From Marinobacter sp. F3R08 (GTDB lineage: Bacteria; Pseudomonadota; Gammaproteobacteria; Pseudomonadales; Oleiphilaceae), in NCBI RefSeq assembly GCF_018860425.1, contig NZ_JAHKPI010000014.1, forward strand, positions 248,001 to 312,000: a stretch of 64,000 nt of DNA, written 5' to 3'. Of this stretch, positions 15,662-24,815 are shown one piece after another. Numbering within the stretch: the stretch's first letter is position 1; each line of letters begins with the position of its first letter. The notes under the pieces were generated by a model. It did no database searches. It saw only the letters and a list, made by a program, of their open reading frames with translations, and was not told the DNA's origin. The position numbers and the translations under genes were made by a program.

Positions 15662-16255
15662 ATGCCGATTGTTGGAGTGAAAGACACACGCAAGCAGCAG
15701 TTGATAGACGCCACCATGGCGTCCATTGCCGAGCTGGGCATGCAGAACACCACCATCGTGAGTATCAGTAAACGAGCAGGCATGTCTTCCGGCATCATCA
15801 GCCATTATTTCGGAGGCAAGCAGGGCCTGATTGAAGCGGCTCTGCGCTATCTGCTGGATCAGCTGGGTAAGGAACTGAGAGAGCGTATGGCGAAAACGGA
15901 CCGCTCTCCGGAACAGCGCCTCAACTGCATCATCGAATCCAACTTTTCGGAGTTCCAGCGTTCGGCGCTGGCGGCCAAGACCTGGCTGAGCTTCTGGGCC
16001 CGCTCAATGCATGAACCGGGACTCAAACGGTTGCAGCAGATCAACAACGCCCGGTTGTACAGCAATCTGCGTTATTCCTTTGCGCAGGTGCTTGAACCCG
16101 GCGCGGCAACGGAAGCGGCGCGCCAAACCGCAGCGATGATTGATGGCTTCTGGTTGCGCAGCGCCCTGAGCCTGGATGCGGCGGAGAGTTTCGAAGCCGG
16201 CGAGCGGCTTTGCAAGAAATTCGTCCACGAGACACTGGCTCAGGCAACTGCCTGA
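15662..16255 (+). CDS. betI: TetR-family choline-responsive repressor
   Basis: A 197-residue TetR-family repressor, near the usual BetI length. The N-terminal helix-turn-helix is clear (TIVSISKRAGMSSGIISHYF, about 32-51), and the start MPIVGVKDTRKQQLIDAT is typical of BetI. The C-terminal ligand domain contains WLSFWARSMHEPGL, a conserved BetI stretch. It is the first gene of betI-betB-betA and has its palindromic operator 59 bp upstream, so it is autoregulated. betB starts 63 nt after the stop. Confidence 0.95.
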   Translation: MPIVGVKDTRKQQLIDATMASIAELGMQNTTIVSISKRAGMSSGIISHYFGGKQGLIEAALRYLLDQLGKELRERMAKTDRSPEQRLNCIIESNFSEFQRSALAAKTWLSFWARSMHEPGLKRLQQINNARLYSNLRYSFAQVLEPGAATEAARQTAAMIDGFWLRSALSLDAAESFEAGERLCKKFVHETLAQATA

Positions 16256-16318
16256 GCTGCGATAGATTCGAATGGCCCACAAGGCCTGAAGACACCGAAC
16301 CGAGGTTACTCACTGACT

Positions 16319-17788
16319 ATGTCTGCATCTCTTCCTGTTGTTAAGAATTTTGTCCATGGCCGCTTCCTGGACAACAGTACCGGCGAAACCTTCCCTGTGG
16401 TCAACCCGGCCACCGGTGACGTTATCTACGAAGTTGAAGTGGCGGATGAGTCTGTGCAGCAGGCTGCCATCGAAAGTGCCCGTGCCGGTTTTGCCGAGTG
16501 GTCTGCGATGCCTGCGGTGGAGCGCAGCCGAATTCTGCTGAAAGCGGTCGCATTGCTTCGTGAACGCAACGACGAGCTGGCCGCCACTGAAGTCCGGGAT
16601 ACCGGGAAACCCTGGCAGGAAGCGGAAGCTGTGGACGTGGTTACCGGTGCCGATACGATTGAATACTTTGCCGGGCTGGCCCCGTCCATCGAGGGCACCC
16701 AGCAGGATCTGGGTGGCGATTTTTATTACACCCGCCGGGAACCTCTCGGCATCTGCGCCGGAATCGGGGCCTGGAACTACCCGATCCAGATCGCTTGCTG
16801 GAAGTCGGGGCCAGCTCTGGCCTGTGGCAACGCCATGATTTTCAAACCGTCTGAAGAGACACCCATGGGTGCGGTCAAGCTGGCTGAGATATACCAGGAA
16901 GCCGGCGTTCCGGCGGGTGTGTTCAATGTGGTTCAGGGTGCCGCAGAGGTCGGAGCCTGGCTGACTCACAATCCGGACATTGCCAAGGTTTCCTTTACCG
17001 GCGAGGTCGCCACCGGCAAGAAAGTGATGACTGCGGCGGCTTCCACGTTGAAGGAAGTCACCATGGAGCTCGGCGGAAAATCTCCCCTGATCATCTTTGA
17101 CGATGCTGATCTGGAAAACGCGATCTCCGCTGCGATGGTTGGCAACTTCTACACCCAGGGCGAAATCTGTACCAACGGCACCCGGGTGTTTGTCCATGAA
17201 AACCTGTATCCCCGTTTTATGGAGCGACTGCTGGAGCGCACCCGGAACAATATCAAGCCCGGTAACCCGATGAACCCGGACACGAATTTCGGCGCGCTTA
17301 TCTCCGAAAAGCACCGGGATCTGGTGCTTGATTACATTGCCAGGGGGCTGTCGGAAGGCGCAACCCTCAGTCAGGGTGGCCGGGCGCTTGAACCAGAGGA
17401 TTCAAAGGGGGGCTATTTTGTCGAGCCCACCATTTTCACCGACTGCACGGATGACATGACCATCGTGAAAGAGGAGATCTTCGGGCCGGTGATGTCTGTG
17501 CTCACTTTCTCCGATGAGGACGAGGTGATTGCCAGAGCCAACGACACCGATACCGGCCTGGCAGCGGGTGTGTTTACCAATGACCTCCGTCGTGCCCACC
17601 GGGTGATTCACCAGCTCGAGGCGGGCATCTGCTGGATCAACAGCTACGGCGCATCCCCGGCGGAAATGCCCGTAGGCGGTTACAAACTCTCTGGTATCGG
17701 CCGCGAAAACGGGCGCGAAACCATCGCTCACTACACCCAGATCAAGTCGGTGTACGTGGGGATGGAAGACATTGATGCACCCTTTTAA
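16319..17788 (+). CDS. betB: Betaine aldehyde dehydrogenase
   Basis: Oxidises betaine aldehyde to glycine betaine with NAD(P), the second step of osmoprotectant synthesis from choline. The 489-residue length and catalytic residues fit: general base E250 in TMELGGKSP and nucleophile C284 in GEICTNGTR. The cofactor fold shows [12 protein letters not shown] (about 151-162) and [10 protein letters not shown]. The C-terminus ([21 protein letters not shown]) is standard for BetB. ATG 16319 follows the betI gene by 63 nt and betA follows after 27 nt, consistent with one transcript. Confidence 0.96.
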   Translation: MSASLPVVKNFVHGRFLDNSTGETFPVVNPATGDVIYEVEVADESVQQAAIESARAGFAEWSAMPAVERSRILLKAVALLRERNDELAATEVRDTGKPWQEAEAVDVVTGADTIEYFAGLAPSIEGTQQDLGGDFYYTRREPLGICAGIGAWNYPIQIACWKSGPALACGNAMIFKPSEETPMGAVKLAEIYQEAGVPAGVFNVVQGAAEVGAWLTHNPDIAKVSFTGEVATGKKVMTAAASTLKEVTMELGGKSPLIIFDDADLENAISAAMVGNFYTQGEICTNGTRVFVHENLYPRFMERLLERTRNNIKPGNPMNPDTNFGALISEKHRDLVLDYIARGLSEGATLSQGGRALEPEDSKGGYFVEPTIFTDCTDDMTIVKEEIFGPVMSVLTFSDEDEVIARANDTDTGLAAGVFTNDLRRAHRVIHQLEAGICWINSYGASPAEMPVGGYKLSGIGRENGRETIAHYTQIKSVYVGMEDIDAPF

Positions 17789-17815
17789 GACCGACGGTTA
17801 CACAGGAGAGCGCGT

Positions 17816-19501
17816 ATGACAGAAAACCGATACGACTACATCATAGTGGGTGCGGGTTCCGCCGGTTGCGTTCTGGCCAACCGTCTCACTGAGGACGCGC
17901 GCCATCGGGTGCTGTTGCTGGAAACCGGAGGCAGCGACAAGAGCATCTTCATCCAGATGCCCACCGCCCTGTCCATTCCCATGAATACCAAAAAATACGC
18001 CTGGCAGTTCGAGACCGAGCCCGAGCCGTTTCTGGACAATCGCCGCATGCATTGTCCCCGGGGTAAGGTTCTTGGCGGTTCCTCCTCGATTAACGGCATG
18101 GTCTACGTTCGTGGTCATGCCCGGGATTTTGACGAGTGGGACGCCGAGGGTGCCAAAGGCTGGAATTACCGGAACGTCCTGCCGTATTTCAAGAAGGCTG
18201 AAACCTGGGCGTTTGGTGGCGATGATTACCGGGGGGACAAGGGCCCGCTTGGAGTGAATAACGGCAACAACATGCAGAACCCGCTCTATAAGGCCTTCAT
18301 CAAGGCGGGTTCCGACGCTGGTTACCTGGAAACCGACGATTACAACGGCGCGCAACAGGAAGGGTTTGGCGCCATGCACATGACCGTCAAAAATGGCCGT
18401 CGCTGGTCTACGGCCAATGCCTATCTGCGCCCGGCCATGGAACGTCCGAACCTGACTGTGGTAACCCATGCTCTGGTCCACAAGGTGTTGCTGGAGGGTA
18501 AAACCGCCACCGGTGTTCGCTATGAGCAGGGCGGCAAGGTACATGAGGCGAAGGCCGCCGAGGAAGTCATCCTGTCAGCCGGCTCTATCGGATCACCGCA
18601 CCTGCTGCAGCTGTCGGGCATTGGCAATCGTGAGGTACTGGAGCGGGCCGGAATTGAGGTAAAACACGAGTTACCCGGCGTCGGTGAAAACCTACAGGAC
18701 CACCTGGAATTCTACTTTCAGTACCGGTGCAAGCAGCCGGTGTCTCTGAACGGCAAGCTGGACTGGTGGAACAAGCTGAAGATCGGCGTCCGCTGGATTC
18801 TGCGCAAGGACGGCCTGGGCGCTACCAACCACTTTGAATCCTGCGGCTTTATTCGTTCCAAAGCCGGTGTCGAATGGCCCGACCTGCAATACCACTTCCT
18901 GCCGGCGGCCATGCGCTACGACGGCAGAGAGGCATTCAATGGCGATGGTTTTCAGCTGCACATCGGTCACAACAAACCGAAAAGCCGGGGCTTCGTGCAT
19001 GTGCAATCGGCAGACCCGAAACAGGCCCCGACCATCCGTTTCAACTACCTGGAACATGAAGCAGACCGGGAAGGTTTCCGGGACTGCGTGCGTCTGACCC
19101 GGGACATCATCAATCAGCCAGCCATGGATGAGTATCGTGGCGCGGAAATTCAGCCCGGTGCCGACGTCCGGACGGACGACGAAATTGATGCCTTCGTGCG
19201 CCAGGCGGTGGAGAGTGCCTACCATCCATCCTGCTCGTGCAAGATGGGTACCGATGCCCTCGCCGTGGTGGATCCAGATACCCGGGTACACGGCATCCGT
19301 CATTTGCGGGTGGTGGATTCGTCCATCTTCCCGACCATACCGAACGGCAACCTGAACTCACCCACCATCATGGTGGCCGAGCGGGCAGCCGACCTGATCC
19401 GGGGCAGGGAGCCCCTTCAACCGTCTGACGCACCTGTGGTGATGGACAACCAGTGGCAGGCACGTCAGAGACCGGGACAGGCAAAGCGCGCGCTGACATA
19501 G
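17816..19501 (+). CDS. betA: Choline dehydrogenase, GMC oxidoreductase
   Basis: Membrane-associated FAD enzyme that oxidises choline to betaine aldehyde. The 561-residue protein begins with the dinucleotide fold [19 protein letters not shown], has the GMC signature [18 protein letters not shown] (about 82-99) and [15 protein letters not shown], and ends with the active-site region [10 protein letters not shown] and [10 protein letters not shown]. The ATG is preceded by AGGAGAG. It is the last gene of the bet operon; a good terminator follows 15 nt after the stop. Confidence 0.96.
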   Translation: MTENRYDYIIVGAGSAGCVLANRLTEDARHRVLLLETGGSDKSIFIQMPTALSIPMNTKKYAWQFETEPEPFLDNRRMHCPRGKVLGGSSSINGMVYVRGHARDFDEWDAEGAKGWNYRNVLPYFKKAETWAFGGDDYRGDKGPLGVNNGNNMQNPLYKAFIKAGSDAGYLETDDYNGAQQEGFGAMHMTVKNGRRWSTANAYLRPAMERPNLTVVTHALVHKVLLEGKTATGVRYEQGGKVHEAKAAEEVILSAGSIGSPHLLQLSGIGNREVLERAGIEVKHELPGVGENLQDHLEFYFQYRCKQPVSLNGKLDWWNKLKIGVRWILRKDGLGATNHFESCGFIRSKAGVEWPDLQYHFLPAAMRYDGREAFNGDGFQLHIGHNKPKSRGFVHVQSADPKQAPTIRFNYLEHEADREGFRDCVRLTRDIINQPAMDEYRGAEIQPGADVRTDDEIDAFVRQAVESAYHPSCSCKMGTDALAVVDPDTRVHGIRHLRVVDSSIFPTIPNGNLNSPTIMVAERAADLIRGREPLQPSDAPVVMDNQWQARQRPGQAKRALT

Positions 19502-19516
19502 CGCGTCGTCATCCCA

Positions 19517-19544
19517 CCCGGGCGTGCAATGCGCCCGGGGTTTT
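19517..19544 (+). terminator. Terminator of the bet operon
   Basis: CCCGGGCG (19517-19524) pairs with CGCCCGGG (19532-19539) around a 7-nt loop and is followed by G and TTTT. It ends the betIBA transcript and separates it from the following transporter. Confidence 0.8.
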
Positions 19545-19670
19545 GCAAGCCCTCAGGATTTCCCTATCAGCGCAGCGGTGTTCAGCCGTTTTCGGGCGCC
19601 AGATAGGCAAGTCCTGGGTTTGTGTCCGATTCGAAATAAGCAGCGCTTACCAAGTAGAGGAGGAACACCC

Positions 19671-19718
19671 ATGCTGTGCTTTACTGTAAACCTATCCAAC
19701 CGGAGGAATCGTCGATGA
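19671..19718 (+). CDS. 15-residue leader peptide overlapping the transporter start
   Basis: A short frame MLCFTVNLSNRRNRR begins at ATG 19671 behind GAGGAGG, a stronger Shine-Dalgarno than many genes here, and stops at TGA 19716-19718. The stop overlaps the ATG of the following transporter (ATGA at 19715-19718). This layout is typical of translational coupling. The peptide ends in an Arg/Asn-rich run (RRNRR, read through CGG-AGG-AAT-CGT-CGA), and the AGG codon lies inside the transporter RBS. Whether it is regulatory or simply fortuitous cannot be told from sequence. Confidence 0.5.
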   Translation: MLCFTVNLSNRRNRR

Positions 19719-20932
19719 CACTCTGGTTATCCACAGGACTGATATTCACCTTCGCCGCCATTGTGCTGATTCTGTATAAATGGTGGGACATCAAGTGTAT
19801 CGGAGTCACGCCGGTCCGAACCTTCACCTTCATTGCCATTCTGTTCACCTCCGGTCTGGATGTGGGATTGATCATGTTCCCGCTCACCGAGTTCGGTGGT
19901 TATGGCGACTTGTCGTCCAGCCCCGAGTATGGTTTTGCCAACCCGCTGGCGATCGAGTTCGGCTTCTGGGCCTTCCTGATCTGGGGCTTTTATTTCCTGA
20001 CCTGCTTCTATTTTGTGATCGTTGAACCAAGAGTGCAGTTCTTCGAAATTCCGCTGGTGAAGCTCGTGAATAATGTGGTGATCATTGGCACCTGCGCGTT
20101 CACGGCGTACCTGCTATTGGTAAACCTGCCCTGGTACCTGCCTCAGCTCGGCGATGGCGAGTCCGTGGTGCCGGCTTTCTACGCTATAGTGTTTGTTGCG
20201 ATCGGGCTGGCGGTCTACTCCAGTTCCAAGATCAAGTACGTGCGCATCCTCAGTTTGGGCTCCAGTCTGCTGTTCATCGCTCTGATCGTTGGTATGTGGT
20301 TCCGGGCATTTGTTCTGGGGGCCGGCTCCCCAGCCGACTTCCTGGGCACCGCCGGACTGATCGGCGAGTACTTCGCTAACATTCACCAGTTTGTATTGCC
20401 GATCAATGACTATCATGAGTTCTACCTGTTCTGGTGGTTTGCCTGGAGCATCATGATAGGCCAGTTTACCGCCCGTTTCGTAAGTGGTATCCGGACCTGG
20501 CAATTGCTGATTGCCATGCTGGTGGTGCCGTCTATAGCCATTGGTGTCTGGTTTACGGTGCTCTATCACTACCATGCCGAGGGGCTGCAGATTGCCGCGC
20601 TCACCAATATTGCGATGATCTCCGTTGGCGTTTTGATGGTGGTGAATTCTCTGGATTCCCTGATCCGGCTGTACACCGATAACCTCAATATCACCGCCCA
20701 GCGCCTCGGGCGGGCAAACTATGTGGTGTTCAATGTTCTGGTGATGGTTGCCCTGACCATGCTGTTTCAGCTCGATTTCCTCCGGATTCAATGGGTTGGT
20801 GCTCTGGTAATCGCGCTCTATTTCTCGTGTTTTGCGTATATTCTCGCCAAGAAACGGGTGGAAGTGTCGGCCATTAAAGCGTCACCGAAAGAGAATATTC
20901 TGGACTTCGGGAAGATTGAACTTGCGGGTTAA
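19715..20932 (+). CDS. Short, divergent BCCT-like transporter
   Basis: A 405-residue, very hydrophobic protein with about 10-12 membrane segments. The stretch FYLFWWFAWSIMIGQF and RTWQLLIAMLVVPSIAIGVWF resembles the Trp-rich helix and following arm of betaine/choline/carnitine transporters, and GLDVGLIMFPLTEFGGY resembles their glycine-rich early helix. Known BCCT proteins exceed 500 residues, so this is a short, divergent relative. Its place directly after betIBA suggests choline or betaine uptake. The start is ATG 19715 with GGAGG upstream, overlapped by the leader peptide. A terminator between betA and this gene implies a separate promoter, which was not located. Confidence 0.6.
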   Translation: MTLWLSTGLIFTFAAIVLILYKWWDIKCIGVTPVRTFTFIAILFTSGLDVGLIMFPLTEFGGYGDLSSSPEYGFANPLAIEFGFWAFLIWGFYFLTCFYFVIVEPRVQFFEIPLVKLVNNVVIIGTCAFTAYLLLVNLPWYLPQLGDGESVVPAFYAIVFVAIGLAVYSSSKIKYVRILSLGSSLLFIALIVGMWFRAFVLGAGSPADFLGTAGLIGEYFANIHQFVLPINDYHEFYLFWWFAWSIMIGQFTARFVSGIRTWQLLIAMLVVPSIAIGVWFTVLYHYHAEGLQIAALTNIAMISVGVLMVVNSLDSLIRLYTDNLNITAQRLGRANYVVFNVLVMVALTMLFQLDFLRIQWVGALVIALYFSCFAYILAKKRVEVSAIKASPKENILDFGKIELAG

Positions 20933-20942
20933 GACCCCATGA

Positions 20943-20979
20943 ATAGGCAGAGCCTATGTCTGGTTTGGAAATTATCAAT
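20943..20979 (+). promoter_or_regulatory. OxyR-like site upstream of ahpC
   Basis: ATAG-N7-CTAT at 20943-20957 matches the OxyR half-operator exactly; it is also a perfect inverted repeat (ATAGGC-AGA-GCCTAT). At the expected 7-bp spacing, 20965-20979 reads TTGG-N7-CAAT, a weak second half. It lies about 80-120 bp before ahpC, and ahpF has the same arrangement. Confidence 0.5.
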
Positions 20980-21060
20980 TTTATCCCGGCGCCTGATCGG
21001 GTTAACGTGGGCACTGTAAATTCATTGACGTATGAATCCATCAACAAGGAGTGAGCTTTA

Positions 21061-21624
21061 ATGGGCATCATTAACAGCGAAATCAAACCATTCAACGCAA
21101 CCGCATTCAAAAGCGGTGAGTTTGTTGAAATCAGTGAAGCGGACGTAAAAGGCAAGTGGTCGGTCTTCTTCTTCTACCCGGCCGACTTCACCTTCGTTTG
21201 CCCGACCGAACTGGGCGACGTTGCAGACAAATACGAAGAGCTGCAGAAGCTGGGCGTTGAGGTATTCTCCGTGTCTACCGACACCCACTTCACCCACAAG
21301 GCATGGCACGACAGCTCCGAAACCATTGGTAAGATCAATTACTACATGGTGGGTGACCAGAACGGTACCATCACCAACAACTTCGGCGTGATGCGTGAAG
21401 GCCAGGGCCTGGCAGACCGTGCCACCTTCCTGATCGATCCGGATGGCGTTATCCAGGCGATGGAAATCACTGCCGAAGGTATCGGCCGTGATGCCGACGA
21501 CCTGATGCGCAAGGTCAAGGCTGCTCAGTACGTTCGCAACCACCCTGGCGAAGTATGTCCGGCCAAGTGGAAAGAAGGCGAAGAAACTCTGGCTCCGTCT
21601 CTGGACCTGGTTGGCAAGATCTAA
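21061..21624 (+). CDS. ahpC: Alkyl hydroperoxide reductase peroxiredoxin subunit
   Basis: A 187-residue typical 2-Cys peroxiredoxin that reduces hydrogen peroxide and organic hydroperoxides, recharged by AhpF. The peroxidatic cysteine is C47 in FTFVCPTE and the resolving cysteine C166 in [11 protein letters not shown] 21061 follows AAGGAGTGAGCTTTA. ahpF is encoded 1.5 kb downstream but as a separate transcript, with two minus-strand genes between. An OxyR-like element upstream suggests peroxide induction. A strong bidirectional terminator follows. Confidence 0.96.
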   Translation: MGIINSEIKPFNATAFKSGEFVEISEADVKGKWSVFFFYPADFTFVCPTELGDVADKYEELQKLGVEVFSVSTDTHFTHKAWHDSSETIGKINYYMVGDQNGTITNNFGVMREGQGLADRATFLIDPDGVIQAMEITAEGIGRDADDLMRKVKAAQYVRNHPGEVCPAKWKEGEETLAPSLDLVGKI

Positions 21625-21650
21625 GTTTTTCCTTCGGGAAACTTATGAAC

Positions 21651-21680
21651 AAAAAAACCCCGGAATTCCGGGGTTTTTTT
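21651..21680. terminator. Bidirectional terminator between ahpC and a peroxiredoxin
   Basis: CCCCGG (21658-21663) and CCGGGG (21668-21673) form the stem, with AATT as loop. Seven A residues precede and seven T residues follow, so it should terminate both ahpC on the plus strand and the convergent peroxiredoxin on the minus strand. Confidence 0.92.
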
Positions 21681-21702
21681 GTGTCCTGGAAAAGGCGATC
21701 GT

Positions 21703-22179
21703 TCAGAGCGCGTCGAGGATGGTTTCGGCGCTGGTCAGGTCCAGCCCCTGGGCATCAACGTTCAGCAATTCAATGCTGCCATCGCTTACGATCATGGCGT
21801 AGCGCTGGCTACGGATACCCATACCGTTCGCGGTCCGGTCCTGAGTCAGATCCAGGGCTCGGGCAAACTCGCCCAGGCCATCGGCCAACATGATGATCTC
21901 TTCGGCGTTATGGGCCTTGCCCCAGGCATCCATCACGAAGGCATCATTGACCGAGGTGCAGATGATGCTGTCGACCCCTTTGGCGCGGAGTTTGTCGGCA
22001 TTCACGACGAAGCCGGGCAAGTGGGCTGCCGAACAGGTGGGCGTGAAGGCCCCCGGTACGGCAAACAGCACCACTTTCTTGCCGGCAAAGAGTTTGCCGG
22101 TGCTGACTTTCTCCGGGCCTTTGCTGCCCATCACCTGAAGTTCGATGTCTGGCAGGGTATCACCCGGCTTGATTGGCAT
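21703..22179 (-). CDS. Prx5-type peroxiredoxin
   Basis: A 158-residue peroxiredoxin of the Prx5/redoxin group. The peroxidatic cysteine is C49 in VPGAFTPTCSAAHLP, the hallmark of this group. ATG 22179 is preceded by GGAG at good spacing; upstream in-frame codons overlap the previous gene and are rejected. It overlaps the end of the DUF3581 gene by 20 nt, so the two are very likely translated from one mRNA. It probably uses glutaredoxin or thioredoxin as reductant, as family members do. Placed between ahpC and ahpF, it belongs to a peroxide-defence neighbourhood. Confidence 0.9.
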   Translation of the reverse strand: MPIKPGDTLPDIELQVMGSKGPEKVSTGKLFAGKKVVLFAVPGAFTPTCSAAHLPGFVVNADKLRAKGVDSIICTSVNDAFVMDAWGKAHNAEEIIMLADGLGEFARALDLTQDRTANGMGIRSQRYAMIVSDGSIELLNVDAQGLDLTSAETILDAL

Positions 22180-22915
22180 CGCTGTGGTCTCCGCTGTTGT
22201 CCTTGTTGAAATAGTCGGCACCACGGGCCTTGAGGCGATAGAACTCTTCAATCACCCCGGCCATCGCCTCAGGACAGTAGGGCCGCAGACCACTCAGTAC
22301 CAACCGCTTGGTCACTTCGCCCACCGGTTTGTTGTCGGCCATCAGCCGGTACTCCAGCAGCACGTTGCCGCGCTTGCCGGCTGCCTCGAGTGTCGCGTTG
22401 TTCAGTTCGAGGTCGGGAGAGGGCAGATTCAGGTTGTCCAGAGCCAGGCTCATGCTCTCGTACATCACCATCGGCCGGTCGGGATTGAACATCACCCCGT
22501 TGGATTCCATCAAGGGCTTCAGAGTGTGGGGGAAGTTCTTGCCGGAGGCCGCCACGTAGGCACGAGTGATGTCTTCAATCAGTTGTTTGTCCTGAGTGCA
22601 GGCGCCACTGCGAGCAACTTCAATATAGACTTTGCCTGCCCCGTCGCAGACGTTGAGGCCGTCGTCAGTTTCCACAAATCTGAGGGGAACGCCCTCGCCG
22701 AGCAGACTGCGGAACCGGAAAGTCATGTTTTCCGACAGTCCGAAGCGAGCCAGAACAATGGCAAAGAGCAGATCCCCGGGAACACAGAAGCGACGGGCAT
22801 CGGGGTCGTGGATGGGGTTGAAGTCTCCCGCGATTTCCTTGGCAAACTGGCTGGCCTGCAGGGCGGAGATAACGATCTGCCCGTCCTCGATGGTATGGAA
22901 ACGGTCTAGAAACAT
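22160..22915 (-). CDS. DUF3581 family protein
   Basis: A 251-residue protein of the DUF3581 family, of unknown function. Near the N-terminus it has AGDFNPIHDPDARRF (about 29-43), which resembles the catalytic Asp-x-x-Asn-Pro-x-His loop of MaoC-like hot-dog hydratases, so an acyl-CoA-type fold is possible; this is inference. No signal peptide or membrane helix. It overlaps the peroxiredoxin start by 20 nt and is the promoter-proximal gene of that pair, divergent from ahpF. Confidence 0.72.
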   Translation of the reverse strand: MFLDRFHTIEDGQIVISALQASQFAKEIAGDFNPIHDPDARRFCVPGDLLFAIVLARFGLSENMTFRFRSLLGEGVPLRFVETDDGLNVCDGAGKVYIEVARSGACTQDKQLIEDITRAYVAASGKNFPHTLKPLMESNGVMFNPDRPMVMYESMSLALDNLNLPSPDLELNNATLEAAGKRGNVLLEYRLMADNKPVGEVTKRLVLSGLRPYCPEAMAGVIEEFYRLKARGADYFNKDNSGDHSDANQAG

Positions 22916-23035
22916 GCGTTGCCTATTCTGAGTACCAGAGAATGATGTTGCTACATTGACATCACATCATACTGCGGCAATCGACGCGTGGATATGCGCT
23001 ATTGGTCAAGTTTTCCGGGTGCTGAATCTCAATAG

Positions 23036-23072
23036 ATAGCAAGGCCCTATCAAACAGTTTGGGGCAATTAAT
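23036..23072 (+). promoter_or_regulatory. OxyR-like site upstream of ahpF
   Basis: ATAG-N7-CTAT at 23036-23050 is an exact OxyR half-operator. Seven bp later 23058-23072 reads TTTG-N7-TAAT, a weak second half, the same layout as at ahpC. It lies in the 260-bp divergent gap between the DUF3581 gene and ahpF, about 104-140 bp before the ahpF start. Confidence 0.5.
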
Positions 23073-23175
23073 TTGAGCATCAGGTTGCCGATCCGTATCT
23101 TTGAATACATCTCATCCAGTTACCGTATTTGAATCCAGATACGAAGTCTCGAACTCTTAAAGGAGATGTAAGAAT

Positions 23176-24762
23176 ATGTTGGACGCCAATATCAAGGAAC
23201 AACTGAAGGCCTACATGGACAAGCTGCAGCAGCCGATCGAGCTGGTAGCAGCCTACGATGACAGCAAGAAATCCCAGGAACTGAGGGAGCTGCTGGAAGA
23301 ACTGGAACCGATGTCTTCCTTGATCAGCCTGCGCACGGAAGAAGCTGACGATGTGCGTCGGCCTTCTTTTGCGATCAATCGTGCAGGCACCGATATTGGC
23401 GTTCGCTTCGCCGGCATTCCCATGGGCCACGAGTTTACTTCTCTGGTTCTGGCCCTGCTGCAGGTGGGCGGCCATCCGTCCAAGGCTGCTCAGGAAGTGA
23501 TTGAGCAGATTCAGTCCCTGGAGGGCAAACTCGAGTTTGAAACCTATTTCTCCCTCTCCTGCCAGAACTGCCCGGACGTGGTGCAGGCCCTGAATCTGAT
23601 GAGCGTGCTGAACCCGAACGTCAGCAATACCTCCATTGATGGAGCCCTGTTCCAGGATGAAGTGGAGCAGCGTGAGGTTATGGCGGTGCCCAGCGTTTAC
23701 CTGAACGGTGAACCCTGGGGTCAGGGCCGGATGACCCTGGAAGAGATTGTCGCCAGGCTGGATACCAATTCAGCCGAAAAAGACGCCGAGAAACTTAACC
23801 AGAAGGAAGCCTTCGAGGTTCTGGTGATTGGTGGCGGCCCGGCCGGCTCTGCAGCGGCGATCTACGCGGCTCGTAAGGGCATTTCCACCGGCATTGCCGC
23901 CGAGCGCTTTGGTGGGCAGGTCGCCGATACCATGGGCATCGAGAACCTGATCTCCGTGCCCTACACCGAGGGCCCGAAACTGGTGGCTGCCATGGAGCAG
24001 CACGTTACAGAATACGACGTTGACATCATGAACATGCAGCGCGCCGAGAAGCTGATCCCGGCAACCAGAAAGGGCGGCCTGCATGAAGTGCGCCTTGCGA
24101 ATGGCGCCTCCCTCAAGGCTCGCAGCCTGGTGCTCTCTACCGGTGCCCGCTGGCGCCAGATGGGCGTTCCGGGTGAGGAAGAGTACCGGAACAAGGGTGT
24201 GGCCTACTGCCCGCACTGTGACGGCCCGCTGTTCAAGGGCAAACGTGTGGCAGTGGTCGGTGGTGGTAACTCCGGTGTAGAAGCGGCCATCGACCTGGCT
24301 GGAATCGTGGGTCACGTGACCCTGATCGAGTTCGGTGCCGAGATGCGGGCGGATGAGGTGTTGCAGAAGAAGCTACGCAGCCTGAAAAACGTGGACATCA
24401 TCACCTCCGGCCAGACCACAGAGATCACCGGTGACAACGGCAAGGTCAACGGCCTGAACTACATCGATCGCAACTCCGGCGAGCAGCACCATGTTGCACT
24501 GGAAGGCGTATTCGTCCAGATCGGTCTGGTTCCGAACACCGAGTGGCTGAAGGGTGACATTGAGCTGAGCCAGCACGGTGAGATCATAATCAATGATCGC
24601 AATGAAACCTCCGTACCGGGTGTTTTTGCGGCCGGTGACGCGACGACTGTGCCTTACAAGCAGATTGTCATTTCCATGGGCGAAGGCTCCAAGGCCGCAT
24701 TGAGTGCCTTTGACTTTCTGATCCGCAATTCCGTGGACGAGAACGAGGAAGAAGCGGCGTAA
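23176..24762 (+). CDS. ahpF: Alkyl hydroperoxide reductase flavoprotein subunit
   Basis: A 528-residue FAD protein that transfers electrons from NAD(P)H to AhpC. The N-terminal double thioredoxin fold carries the disulfide C129-x2-C132 (CQNCPDVV); the thioredoxin-reductase-like part carries [20 protein letters not shown] (about 215) and the redox pair CPHC near 350, then [14 protein letters not shown] for NAD(P). The end [16 protein letters not shown] is standard. ATG 23176 is preceded by AAAGGAG. An OxyR-like site lies upstream and a hairpin terminator downstream. Confidence 0.96.
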   Translation: MLDANIKEQLKAYMDKLQQPIELVAAYDDSKKSQELRELLEELEPMSSLISLRTEEADDVRRPSFAINRAGTDIGVRFAGIPMGHEFTSLVLALLQVGGHPSKAAQEVIEQIQSLEGKLEFETYFSLSCQNCPDVVQALNLMSVLNPNVSNTSIDGALFQDEVEQREVMAVPSVYLNGEPWGQGRMTLEEIVARLDTNSAEKDAEKLNQKEAFEVLVIGGGPAGSAAAIYAARKGISTGIAAERFGGQVADTMGIENLISVPYTEGPKLVAAMEQHVTEYDVDIMNMQRAEKLIPATRKGGLHEVRLANGASLKARSLVLSTGARWRQMGVPGEEEYRNKGVAYCPHCDGPLFKGKRVAVVGGGNSGVEAAIDLAGIVGHVTLIEFGAEMRADEVLQKKLRSLKNVDIITSGQTTEITGDNGKVNGLNYIDRNSGEQHHVALEGVFVQIGLVPNTEWLKGDIELSQHGEIIINDRNETSVPGVFAAGDATTVPYKQIVISMGEGSKAALSAFDFLIRNSVDENEEEAA

Positions 24763-24788
24763 ACCCGAACAACGCTGCCTGATGAGAG

Positions 24789-24815
24789 AGGCACCGGAGC
24801 GATCCGGTGCCTTTA
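24789..24815 (+). terminator. Terminator of ahpF
   Basis: AGGCACCGG (24789-24797) pairs with CCGGTGCCT (24804-24812) around a 6-nt loop, followed by only TTTA. It overlaps the last codon of the convergent RNA methyltransferase gene. Confidence 0.65.

Noticed and set aside
16310..17314. 334-codon minus-strand open frame inside betB
   Set aside because: Antisense shadow of a conserved enzyme; no domain similarity.
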